Part shown: one piece after another, positions 1 to 6,443 of the stretch | Layout: each line of letters begins with the position of its first letter | How positions within the stretch are numbered: position 1 is the first letter of the stretch | The notes under the pieces: generated by a model | Database searches by the model: none | The model's input: only the letters and a program-made list of their open reading frames with translations | Told to the model about the DNA's origin: nothing | Assembly: GCA_029256485.1 (NCBI GenBank) | Contig: JAQSXU010000165.1 | Coordinates: 1 to 7,084 of the forward strand | Length of the DNA: 7,084 bases | Reading direction: 5' to 3' | Source: Clostridiaceae bacterium | GTDB lineage: Bacteria > Bacillota_A > Clostridia > Clostridiales > Clostridiaceae | Position numbers and translations under genes: made by a program

Positions 1-257
1 TAACAAGTCTTATTACAAAAATATCTTCAGCTATAATTGGTGGAATTACTGCAATTGCACTTGGATGGATTGGATATATTCCAAATGCGCAACAATCTGT
101 TGAAACTATTAAAGGATTAAATATGGTAGTCAATCTCCTTCCAGGAATTGTATACTTATTGGCAGTGGTACCAATGCTTTTCTATGGAATAACTAAAGCA
201 AAGGCTCAAGGCTATGCTAAAGAAATTGAAGAAAGACGTGCTAATGCTAATGCATAA
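1..257 (+). CDS. GPH-family (MelB-like) sugar:cation symporter, C-terminal fragment
   Basis: This is the last 84 codons of a gene that begins before the window; the first complete codon starts at base 3 and the stop is TAA at 255-257. Two hydrophobic stretches are visible, roughly residues 7-27 (ISSAIIGGITAIALGWIGYI) and 43-64 (VVNLLPGIVYLLAVVPMLFYG), separated by a polar loop containing PNAQQS. A charged Lys/Glu/Arg-rich cytoplasmic tail ends in ANANA. Two final membrane helices with a G-Y-x-P-N-x-Q-Q loop and a short charged tail are typical of glycoside-pentoside-hexuronide symporters such as MelB and its relatives. The protein would sit in the inner membrane and import a sugar or glycoside with Na+ or H+. 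The following gene encodes a cytoplasmic GH3 hydrolase, which fits import of its substrate. The substrate cannot be read from this fragment, and another MFS-type transporter is possible but less likely. Confidence 0.75.
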   Translation, partial: TSLITKISSAIIGGITAIALGWIGYIPNAQQSVETIKGLNMVVNLLPGIVYLLAVVPMLFYGITKAKAQGYAKEIEERRANANA

Positions 258-272
258 TAAGTAAATTTGTAT

Positions 273-306
273 TTTAAGGATTGAATGAATAATTCAAATC
301 CTTAAA
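273..306 (+). terminator. Weak hairpin, possible terminator of the symporter gene
   Basis: TTTAAGGATTGAA at 273-285 pairs with TTCAAATCCTTAAA at 293-306, with one bulged base and a 7-base loop. It begins 16 bases after the symporter stop. The stem is A/T-rich and is followed by ATAATTT rather than a clean run of T, so termination may be partial and some transcripts may read into the GH3 gene. Confidence 0.45.
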
Positions 307-502
307 TAATTTACAGCTGAAATAGATATTAGTAATAGTATTTGGTGAAATGAGAAATAATCGTATAGTAAATTAGACAATTACTTATTTATACAAAAAA
401 GTTAAAAATACTAATCAAATTTTTGGATTTCTTTTCATTAAGTATAAAAAAATAATATAAAAGCAATAAAGTTAAATAGAAGTGAGTAACTAAAAGAAAG
501 AG

Positions 503-531
503 TTTACATATGAGATAGTATATAATATAAA
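503..531 (+). promoter_or_regulatory. Candidate sigma-A promoter of the GH3 gene
   Basis: TTTACA (503-508) and TATAAA (526-531) are separated by exactly 17 bases, each differing from the sigma-A consensus by one base. Transcription would begin near 538, leaving a leader of roughly 170 nt. Such matches arise by chance in A/T-rich DNA, but the exact spacing and position favour this one. It would allow the GH3 gene to be expressed separately from the upstream symporter. Confidence 0.5.
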
Positions 532-560
532 TTAAATAGTGAATATAGTATTTTATTGCA

Positions 561-574
561 TGAAAATGTTTATA
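561..574 (+). promoter_or_regulatory. Degenerate cre-like site (possible CcpA binding)
   Basis: TGAAAATGTTTATA matches 12 of 14 positions of the cre consensus TGWAANCGNTNWCA; the mismatches are the central C and the C near the end. It lies about 25 bases downstream of the predicted start of transcription, where CcpA could act as a roadblock on a sugar-use gene. Loss of the central CG makes it weak, and an A/T-rich region can produce it by chance. Confidence 0.2.
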
Positions 575-700
575 TTGGATGTATAATCAGTAAATATTAA
601 TCAGGAGTGTTACATAGAATTTATATTTATTTTAAATAATGGTATGGTTTGGAATTATACGCTAATAAATTTTATGTACTTGAGCACATAGAAAGGAATA

Positions 701-706
701 AGGAGG
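701..706 (+). promoter_or_regulatory. Ribosome binding site of the GH3 gene, unusually close to the start
   Basis: A perfect AGGAGG ends 3 bases before the ATG at 710, where 6-9 bases is usual. A second purine run, GAAAGGA at 691-697, has a spacing of 12. The ATG at 718 is out of frame and an in-frame stop lies at 689-691, so the start at 710 is forced despite the tight spacing. Confidence 0.6.
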
Positions 707-709
707 ATT

Positions 710-2962
710 ATGAAAAAATGGAAAAAAGTTAAAAAAGACGGATATAATCTTATTTTAAATGAAGGTGGACAAAGTATAGCTTATTCACCAACGTCAAATG
801 TACAAATTATTGAAGAAGATGGGTTTGCTTTTAAGAATTTAAGTAGAAGCGGGAAGCTAGAAAAATATGAAGATTGGAGATTGCCAGTTGAGGAAAGAGC
901 TAAAGATTTAGCAAGTAAAATGACAATTAGACAAATAGCTGGATTGATGCTTTATAGTGGACATCAAGCAATTTCAAGTAGTGAAGATTCATTTGCAAAA
1001 ATGTTTGCAGGAACTTATAACGGTAAAAAATTATATGAAAGTGAAGCAAAAATAACAGATTTAACTGATCAGCAGATGGAATTCTTAAAAAATGATAATC
1101 TAAGGCATATATTAATAACTATAATAGAGAATTCAGAAATTGGAGCTATGTGGAATAATAATGTACAAGCATTTTCAGAAGAATTACCTCTTGGTATTCC
1201 TGTCAATATATCTACAGATCCAAGACATGGAACCAGTAGCGATACTGAATTTAATGCTGGAGCAGGAGGAGATATTTCAAAATGGCCAGAACCTTTAGGA
1301 CTTGCTGCTACCTTTGACGCAGAATTGGTGAGAAATTTTGGTCATATAGCTGCTAAAGAATACAGAGCATTAGGTATATCAACAGCTTTATCTCCTCAAG
1401 TAGATATAGCAACAGAACCAAGATGGATGAGATTTAATGGAACTTTTGGAGAAGATCCAACTTTATCAGCTAATTTAGCTGAAGCTTATTGTGATGGATT
1501 CCAAACCTCTACTGGAGAATTTGAAATAAGTGATGGCTGGGGATTTGAAAGTGTAAATGCAATGGTTAAACATTGGCCAGGTGGTGGTAGTGGTGAAAGT
1601 GGACGTGATGCACACTATGCTTATGGTAAATTTGCTGTTTATCCAGGTAATAATTTTCAGGAGCATTTAAAGCCTTTTGTTGAAGGGGCCTTTAAGTTAA
1701 AAGGAAAAACTAATACAGCATCAGCATTAATGCCGTATTACACGATTTCCTATGATCAAGATAAGAGAAATAATGAAAATGTAGGAAATTCCTACAGTAA
1801 GTATATTATTAATGACTTATTAAGAGAAAAATATAATTATAATGGTGTTGTATGTACAGATTGGGCAATAACAGAAGACAATAAAGAAATGGATGCATTT
1901 ATATCTGGAAAGTGCTGGGGGGTAGAGAACCTTTCAGTAGAGGAGAGGCATTACAAAGCATTAATGGCTGGTGTTGACCAATTTGGAGGTAATAATCAAG
2001 TAGAACCTGTAATTAAAGCTTATGAAATTGGCGTAAAGGAACATGGAGAAGAGTTCATGCGCAGTAGATTTGAAAAATCAGCTGTAAGATTATTATTGAA
2101 TCTATTTAGAACTGGGTTGTTTGAAAATCCTTATGTTGATGCTGAAATATCTAAGAAAGTAGTTGGAAATTCTGAATTTATGCAAGCTGGATATGATGCA
2201 CAGTTAAAATCTATTGTTATGTTGAAAAATAAAGAAAACATTATGCCAATAAAAGAAAGAAAAAAAGTTTATATACCAAAAAGAAGAAGTAAAGAAAGTA
2301 AAGATTGGTTTGGAAATATAATACCCGCATATGAAAAGGAGCCAGTAAATAAAGCTATTATTGAAAAGTATTATGATGTAATTGAAGATCCAAAAGATGC
2401 TGATTTTTCAATTGTATTTATAGAATCACCAAAAACAGTAGGATATACAAAAGAAGATGGGTATCTACCAATTAGCTTGCAATATAGAAAATATACAGCA
2501 TTAACTGCTAGAAAAAAGAGTATAGCTGGAGGAGATCCATTAGAAACATCAGCTAATAGATCATACTTAAATAAAACTAATTATGCAAGTAATGAAGCAG
2601 ACTTAGATATAATACTTGAAACAAAAGAAGCTATGGGAAAGAAACCAGTAATAGTGTCTATAAATATTACAAATCCAACAGTAGTAGCAGAGTTTGAAAA
2701 GTATGTAGATGGAATAATAGTAGAGTTTGGAGTGCAAACTCAAGCCATAATGGATATTGTAAGTGGAAAATTTAATCCAAGCGGATTATTACCATTTCAA
2801 ATGCCAGTTAATATGGAAACTGTAGAAAATCAATGTGAAGATGTACCGCATGATATGGATTGTTATGAAGATGAATTAGGAAATGTGTACGATTTTTCAT
2901 ATGGCCTAGATTTTAATGGGATTATTAATGATGATAGAGTAAAAAAATACAAAACAAGGTAA
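710..2962 (+). CDS. Glycoside hydrolase family 3 protein (beta-glucosidase-like), cytoplasmic
   Basis: A retaining exo-acting glycosidase that removes a sugar from the non-reducing end of a beta-glycoside or oligosaccharide. The 750 residues show the GH3 N-terminal barrel (about 60-440) and the GH3 C-terminal domain (about 500-735). Visible motifs are DPRHG (D170), RWMRFNGTFGEDP (R238-P250), KHWPGGG (K287-H288) and CTDW, in which D384 is the expected nucleophile. The acid/base residue cannot be assigned safely; E612 in DPLETSANRSY is one candidate. There is no signal peptide and no fibronectin-III tail, so the enzyme should act in the cytoplasm, probably on substrate brought in by the preceding GPH symporter. 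The ATG at 710 is the only start available, because an in-frame TAG lies at 689-691. AGGAGG at 701-706 leaves only 3 bases before it, which is unusually close. The family is secure; glucosidase, xylosidase or other specificity is not. Confidence 0.9.
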   Translation: MKKWKKVKKDGYNLILNEGGQSIAYSPTSNVQIIEEDGFAFKNLSRSGKLEKYEDWRLPVEERAKDLASKMTIRQIAGLMLYSGHQAISSSEDSFAKMFAGTYNGKKLYESEAKITDLTDQQMEFLKNDNLRHILITIIENSEIGAMWNNNVQAFSEELPLGIPVNISTDPRHGTSSDTEFNAGAGGDISKWPEPLGLAATFDAELVRNFGHIAAKEYRALGISTALSPQVDIATEPRWMRFNGTFGEDPTLSANLAEAYCDGFQTSTGEFEISDGWGFESVNAMVKHWPGGGSGESGRDAHYAYGKFAVYPGNNFQEHLKPFVEGAFKLKGKTNTASALMPYYTISYDQDKRNNENVGNSYSKYIINDLLREKYNYNGVVCTDWAITEDNKEMDAFISGKCWGVENLSVEERHYKALMAGVDQFGGNNQVEPVIKAYEIGVKEHGEEFMRSRFEKSAVRLLLNLFRTGLFENPYVDAEISKKVVGNSEFMQAGYDAQLKSIVMLKNKENIMPIKERKKVYIPKRRSKESKDWFGNIIPAYEKEPVNKAIIEKYYDVIEDPKDADFSIVFIESPKTVGYTKEDGYLPISLQYRKYTALTARKKSIAGGDPLETSANRSYLNKTNYASNEADLDIILETKEAMGKKPVIVSINITNPTVVAEFEKYVDGIIVEFGVQTQAIMDIVSGKFNPSGLLPFQMPVNMETVENQCEDVPHDMDCYEDELGNVYDFSYGLDFNGIINDDRVKKYKTR

Positions 2963-3033
2963 AATATTATTTTAAATTCATTCATAACTGATAATAGTAT
3001 TATTATTCAAGTAGAAGTTTTGAACAAAAAGAT

Positions 3034-3060
3034 ATCGCCGGTCAAAATATGTCCGGCGAT
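3034..3060. terminator. Bidirectional rho-independent terminator between convergent genes
   Basis: ATCGCCGG (3034-3041) pairs perfectly with CCGGCGAT (3053-3060) across an 11-base loop. Read on the - strand the stem is followed by ATCTTTTTG, a good T-tract for the ThuA-like gene. Read on the + strand it is followed by TTAAATTT, a weaker tail that can serve the GH3 gene, which ends at 2962. The GC-rich stem stands out in this A/T-rich region. Confidence 0.8.
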
Positions 3061-3124
3061 TTAAATTTATGTATTTTGTTGTACTCTTAACATGAAGCCA
3101 CCATTATAGTGTGACAGCACGTTT

Positions 3125-3955
3125 TTAATAATATGGAAACAATTTCAATCGATTGTCTCCAGAACGATCTGGCTTCTCCAATGTAACTTCACCAGTAGCA
3201 GCCCACTCCACACCACGAACAAGCATAGTAATGAAATTAAATCGATCAAGTGCTTCCCAATGTCCAATAGATGTAGCAAATACACGTCCTTTTCCATATT
3301 CATTTGTCCAGATAACTGGTGTATATTCATTCACCCCAGCCATATTCTCAAGTTTTCCATCTGGAATGTCAACAGGATGATGTGGTGGCGGGAATCCAGG
3401 AATTCTGTAATTTTCCACATCATCATAAATAGATGCTAGTACATGAACTTTTGCTTCTGGATGAATGATTAGCTGTGTGAATAAATCATCAAAAACGTTC
3501 ATCCACTTCTTATCTATTCCTTTTGTAATTGGATGATTCTCGTCCATGGTCTCAACGAAGTGATCATCTTTGGGACATCTTCTACATCCTTTTTCCATAG
3601 CGCAATAGCCACCTAAAAGTTTTCTCCACTCATCTGGCCAGTCTGCATCGACCCAGATTGAAGAATGATAAAATACAATTCCTTTTCCTTTTGAAACAAA
3701 ATCATAAACGGCAGCTTCGCTCTGTTCTCCAAATCTACGTGCATGGTCTGTTGGCCAGGTTTTCCCATCATAGTCTACAAAGAGCACATCATAAGGCTCT
3801 AAAAATTCTGGTGTCACATTACGGAACTCCTCCACAATTGCAACATGAAAACGTCCTGTTGCTTCTAATAATTCTCTGAGACGCAATGTGATTAAACGTC
3901 CCTGATGCTCTGCTGTAAGTAAACCTGTTACCAGCAATACATTCAATTTTTTCAT
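3125..3955 (-). CDS. ThuA-like domain protein (glutamine-amidotransferase-like fold)
   Basis: A 276-residue protein with the features of the ThuA (trehalose utilisation) family. It has an N-terminal beta strand (KKLNVLLVTG), a flavodoxin-like core with YDVLFVDYDG (55-64), the GKGIVFYHSS turn (90-99) where H97 takes the usual nucleophile-elbow place, HPITKGI (141-147), and a final block VIWTNEYGKGRVF (214-226) followed by IGHWEA (230-235). Family members are linked to disaccharide or keto-sugar metabolism, but the reaction is poorly defined and I do not assign one. No signal peptide or membrane segment is seen, so it should be cytoplasmic. The ATG at 3955 has GGAGGG (3962-3967) six bases upstream. 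The gene stands alone, convergent with the GH3 gene. It appears richer in GC and uses CGT for about half of its arginines, unlike its AGA-rich neighbours, which suggests transfer. An unusual C118-x5-C124-x2-C127 cluster might bind a metal. Confidence 0.8.
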   Translation of the reverse strand: MKKLNVLLVTGLLTAEHQGRLITLRLRELLEATGRFHVAIVEEFRNVTPEFLEPYDVLFVDYDGKTWPTDHARRFGEQSEAAVYDFVSKGKGIVFYHSSIWVDADWPDEWRKLLGGYCAMEKGCRRCPKDDHFVETMDENHPITKGIDKKWMNVFDDLFTQLIIHPEAKVHVLASIYDDVENYRIPGFPPPHHPVDIPDGKLENMAGVNEYTPVIWTNEYGKGRVFATSIGHWEALDRFNFITMLVRGVEWAATGEVTLEKPDRSGDNRLKLFPYY

Positions 3956-4005
3956 TACAAACCCTCCAGTATATATTTTTAACTCATCAAGTTCAAAGAA
4001 AAAGT

Positions 4006-4019
4006 TGTATACGTTTTCA
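4006..4019 (-). promoter_or_regulatory. cre-like / LacI-family operator upstream of the ThuA-like gene
   Basis: Read on the - strand, TGAAAACGTATACA matches 13 of 14 positions of the cre consensus TGWAANCGNTNWCA, including the central CG. It ends about 50 bases before the ATG at 3955, a position where CcpA or another LacI-type repressor could block transcription. I found no convincing -35/-10 pair nearby, so its position relative to the promoter is unknown. It supports carbohydrate-responsive control of the ThuA-like gene. Confidence 0.5.
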
Positions 4020-4206
4020 TGTGAAACTTTAGTTCGTTGAAAAATTTACATTTCGTAGAAACTGCTGATAATTTCATAAGTGTTAAGTATTTATATGGAG
4101 TTGTCACTACAAAATATATAGATTTTTCAATGTGATGATGTTGCTTTTTTACGCCAACACCATATAGTCATTATATAATTAAACCAAACTATATTCATAT
4201 TTGATT

Positions 4207-4228
4207 TTTTCCTTTTAAAAAAGGAAAA
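4207..4228. repeat. Perfect A/T-rich inverted repeat, 10-bp arms
   Basis: TTTTCCTTTT (4207-4216) and AAAAGGAAAA (4219-4228) are exact reverse complements separated by AA. No T-tract follows on either strand, and no gene ends nearby, so it is not an obvious terminator. It could be a protein-binding site or an intergenic hairpin; low complexity makes chance possible. Confidence 0.4.
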
Positions 4229-4502
4229 GTACACAGAAAACTGTAATTTTAAATATAAATAATGAATTTAATGATGAGTTTTTATATTAAGAAATTACTT
4301 ATATGTAAATAGGGATAAAATATATTGATAATGCAAAAGTGTAGTGAATGAAATGCAATTATGTATCGTGTTGAAATGAGTATACTTACTGGAGTTAAGA
4401 CCAGAATCAATTGTATTTCTGATAATATCTTAATTTATAGTTTATTAAATATAAATATAATAAAATTTTAATTTCAAAGTAACACAAGGAAGTTATAAGG
4501 CT

Positions 4503-4533
4503 TTGACAGGATAAATAGTTTTTGGCATATAAA
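4503..4533 (+). promoter_or_regulatory. Candidate sigma-A promoter of the hydrogenase operon
   Basis: A perfect -35 hexamer TTGACA lies at 4503-4508. The -10 is either TATAAA at 4528-4533 (spacer 19, long) or the weaker CATATA at 4526-4531 (spacer 17). Transcription would begin near 4538-4540, about 63 bases before the NuoE-like start, and directly in the palindrome at 4538-4559. Confidence 0.5.
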
Positions 4534-4537
4534 TTGC

Positions 4538-4559
4538 TACTTATAAAAATTTATAAGTA
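4538..4559. promoter_or_regulatory. Perfect palindrome at the hydrogenase promoter, candidate operator
   Basis: TACTTATAAA (4538-4547) and TTTATAAGTA (4550-4559) are exact reverse complements around AA. The site begins 5 bases after the candidate -10, covering the expected start of transcription, which is a classic place for a repressor. It does not fit the Rex consensus (TTGTTAA-N4-TTAACAA), and I do not recognise the binding protein. As RNA it would be a weak A/U hairpin without a U-tract, so DNA binding is the likelier role. Confidence 0.45.
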
Positions 4560-4602
4560 AATATTGATATGGAATTATTAAATTAAGAAAGGGGTTTTTT
4601 AT

Positions 4603-5106
4603 ATGTCAAGTATAATAGAGGAAGATTTATATTTAAAAATAAAAGATATTTTAGGTAAATATGAAAATTGTGAAAATGAGCTAGTAGGCATGCTTTTGGA
4701 AATACAAGCTATAATTCCTGGACAATATATTTCGGAGGAGGTAGCTAAATTTGTTAGTCAATATTTAGGAATTAAGCCTACTAAAATCTATGATGTTATT
4801 ACTTTTTATTCAGCTTTGTCTGACAAGCCAAGAGGTAAGTATATTATTCAAATTTGCAATAGTACAGCATGTATGGTAAATAAATATGAAACACTTAAGG
4901 AGACTTTAGAACAGCTGCTTGAAATAAAAGTTGGAGAAACTACAGCAGATGGAATCTTTACTCTTATTTATACTCCTTGCTTTGGTGCATGTGATATATC
5001 ACCAGCTTTTCGTATAAATGAAAACGTTTATGGAAATTTAACTAAGAAAAAGGTAAAAGATATTATCCATGATTGCAGAATGTATAATTTAAAGAAAGTT
5101 TTATAA
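4603..5106 (+). CDS. hndA: NuoE-like [2Fe-2S] subunit of an NAD(P)-linked [FeFe]-hydrogenase (HydC/HndA type)
   Basis: The small electron-transfer subunit of a soluble hydrogenase, carrying one thioredoxin-fold [2Fe-2S] cluster that passes electrons to or from the NuoF-like flavin subunit. The 167-residue length is normal for the family. The N-terminal helical bundle (about 5-70) includes IPGQYISEEVAKFVSQYLGI and the conserved VITFYSALSDKPRGKY. The ligands follow in the pattern C85-x4-C90-x35-C126-x3-C130, in ICNSTAC and TPCFGACD. The start at 4603 is preceded by AAAGGGG (4588-4594) with 8 bases between. It is the first gene of the operon: the NuoF-like gene begins 16 bases after its stop and the hydrogenase follows. 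Alone it could belong to complex I or to a formate dehydrogenase, but the two following genes settle the role. A candidate promoter and a palindrome lie within 100 bases upstream. Confidence 0.88.
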   Translation: MSSIIEEDLYLKIKDILGKYENCENELVGMLLEIQAIIPGQYISEEVAKFVSQYLGIKPTKIYDVITFYSALSDKPRGKYIIQICNSTACMVNKYETLKETLEQLLEIKVGETTADGIFTLIYTPCFGACDISPAFRINENVYGNLTKKKVKDIIHDCRMYNLKKVL

Positions 5107-5122
5107 ATGGAGGGGATATGTA

Positions 5123-6415
5123 ATGGAAAAGTCAGTAAAGATAGTTTCAAAAAATTTTAATTATGATAATCCTGAATCTTTAGAAGAGTATATTAATCTG
5201 GGTGGATTTAAAGCTTTAAAAAAAGTAGTTCGTATGCCAAAAGAAGAAATATTTTATACAGTAAATGTTTCAAAATTAAAAGGAAGAGGTGGAGCTGCTT
5301 ATCCTACTGGAAGAAAACTTGAGCAGGCAGCAGAGGAAAAAGCTGATTCAAAAGTCATTGTGTGTAATGCTGATGAAGGAGAACCATCAACTTTTAAGGA
5401 TAGGGCAATATTAGAGTGGGCTCCTTTTAAGGTTTTAGAAGGTATGATTATTTCTGCATATACTATAAACGCTAACCTAGGATATATATATATTAGAGAA
5501 GAATATCCTAAACTTCAGGAAAGAATGAAAAAAGCTATAGTTTTAGCTGAAAAAGCAGGTTTTCTTGGAGAAAATATTTTGGGTAGAGAATTTAATTTAA
5601 AAATAAAGGTTGTTTCTGGTGGAGGCGCTTATGTATGTGGTGAAGGATCTGCATTAGCTGAATCCATAGAAGGTAAAAGTGGGAGACCTAGAATGAAACC
5701 ACCATATATCAAGCAAAAAGGTGTATTTGGATTACCTACTTGTATAAATAATGTAGAAACTTTATCTATAATTCCTACATTATTTTCAGGAGATGCAGAT
5801 GATTATATTACTAGTGGAACAGTTGAAAGCAAAGGTACAAAATTTATAAGTATTTCAGGTAATATTAATAAGCCTGGGGTATATGAAATACCTTTTGGAT
5901 TAACTTTGAGAGAAATAGTATATGACATTGGTGGAGGAATACCTAACAATAAAGAATTTAAATTTATTCAGTTAGGAGGAGCTTCAGGGCCTATTGCAGC
6001 AGAAGAAGCATTAGATGTTAAATATACATATGAAGATTTGAAAAATAATGGATTATCTATTGGCTCAGGAGCAATTCTTGTAGCCGATGAAACAAATAGC
6101 ATGGTAGATTATATTAAAACAGTGCAGAATTTTTTTGTTCATGAAAGTTGTGGGAAATGTACTCCATGCAGAGAGGGAAATAAACATTTGTCAATTATAA
6201 TAGATCGATTTGTTAAAGGAATAGCTAGTGAAGAGGATTATAAATATATTAATAAAATAACTAATATTATGAAGATAAGTTCATTTTGTGGATTGGGAAA
6301 ATCTTGTACATCCCCATTAATGACTGCTTTGAAAAATTTTAAAGAGGAATTTGATGAGTGTATAGAAATAATTCCAGATTCAATTACATCTGAAGGAAGA
6401 AAAGTTATAGTATAG
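5123..6415 (+). CDS. hndC: NuoF-like FMN- and NAD(P)-binding subunit of the hydrogenase (minimal HydB/HndC type)
   Basis: The flavoprotein that exchanges electrons between NAD(P)H and the iron-sulfur chain. Visible parts are GRGGAAYPTG (54-63) and NADEGEPSTFKDR (82-94) of the FMN/nucleotide site, YVCGEGSAL with E174-G175, an SLBB domain (about 243-295), and the [4Fe-4S] ligands C343-x2-C346-x2-C349-x39-C389 in SCGKCTPCREG and FCGLGKSC. The 430 residues match bare NuoF. It lacks the N-terminal [2Fe-2S] thioredoxin-like extension and the C-terminal two-cluster ferredoxin domain of typical bifurcating HydB. Several invariant complex I positions differ: GAGFPTG is GAAYPTG, GEPGTF is GEPSTF, and GEET is GEGS, so nucleotide preference may not be the usual one. 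GGAGGGG (5109-5115) lies 7 bases before the ATG. The hydrogenase gene follows after 28 bases. The family is secure; NADH versus NADPH is open. Confidence 0.88.
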   Translation: MEKSVKIVSKNFNYDNPESLEEYINLGGFKALKKVVRMPKEEIFYTVNVSKLKGRGGAAYPTGRKLEQAAEEKADSKVIVCNADEGEPSTFKDRAILEWAPFKVLEGMIISAYTINANLGYIYIREEYPKLQERMKKAIVLAEKAGFLGENILGREFNLKIKVVSGGGAYVCGEGSALAESIEGKSGRPRMKPPYIKQKGVFGLPTCINNVETLSIIPTLFSGDADDYITSGTVESKGTKFISISGNINKPGVYEIPFGLTLREIVYDIGGGIPNNKEFKFIQLGGASGPIAAEEALDVKYTYEDLKNNGLSIGSGAILVADETNSMVDYIKTVQNFFVHESCGKCTPCREGNKHLSIIIDRFVKGIASEEDYKYINKITNIMKISSFCGLGKSCTSPLMTALKNFKEEFDECIEIIPDSITSEGRKVIV

Positions 6416-6443
6416 GAAATTTCAATAGATAAGGAGAAGGAAT

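Larger units (their letters stand above)
307..709. other. Intergenic region with promoter and long leader before the GH3 gene
   Basis: About 400 bases, very A/T-rich, with stops in all frames and no open frame that looks coding. The sequence supports a promoter at 503-531, a weak CcpA-like site at 561-574, and the GH3 ribosome binding site at 701-706. If the promoter is right, the mRNA leader is about 170 nt long. I could not recognise a riboswitch, T-box or other structured RNA in it. Confidence 0.5.
3968..4602. other. Divergent intergenic region between the ThuA-like gene and the hydrogenase operon
   Basis: About 635 bases of A/T-rich sequence without a credible gene. It contains the cre-like site (4006-4019), an A/T inverted repeat (4207-4228), the candidate hydrogenase promoter (4503-4533) and a palindrome (4538-4559). 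The part between about 4020 and 4200 holds one open frame on the - strand with no good start and no recognisable similarity. I see nothing interpretable between 4230 and 4500. Confidence 0.5.

Noticed and set aside
1475..1666. 63-residue open frame on the - strand inside the GH3 gene
   Set aside because: It lies wholly within a well-supported gene, is low in complexity (threonine run) and has no family features.
3145..3879. Three small open frames inside the ThuA-like gene (3145-3330 -, 3153-3380 +, 3658-3879 +)
   Set aside because: They are shadows of the real - strand gene, which has a clear ribosome binding site and family motifs over its whole length.
4078..4096. Half-site resembling Rex (GTGTTAA) in the spacer
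   Set aside because: The second half does not match TTAACAA and it lies about 500 bases from the hydrogenase start.
4134..4162. Possible hairpin TGTTG...CAACA near a T-run
   Set aside because: Only 5 pairs with the T-run inside the loop, so it cannot work as a terminator, and no gene ends there.
3979..4167. Open frame of about 62 codons on the - strand upstream of the ThuA-like gene
   Set aside because: It has no start codon near its beginning with a ribosome binding site, overlaps the cre-like site, is A/T-rich by chance, and its translation resembles nothing I recognise.
4362..4472. Short + strand open frame starting with ATG in the spacer before the hydrogenase operon
   Set aside because: Only about 36 codons, no proper ribosome binding site, no similarity recognised; expected by chance in A/T-rich DNA.
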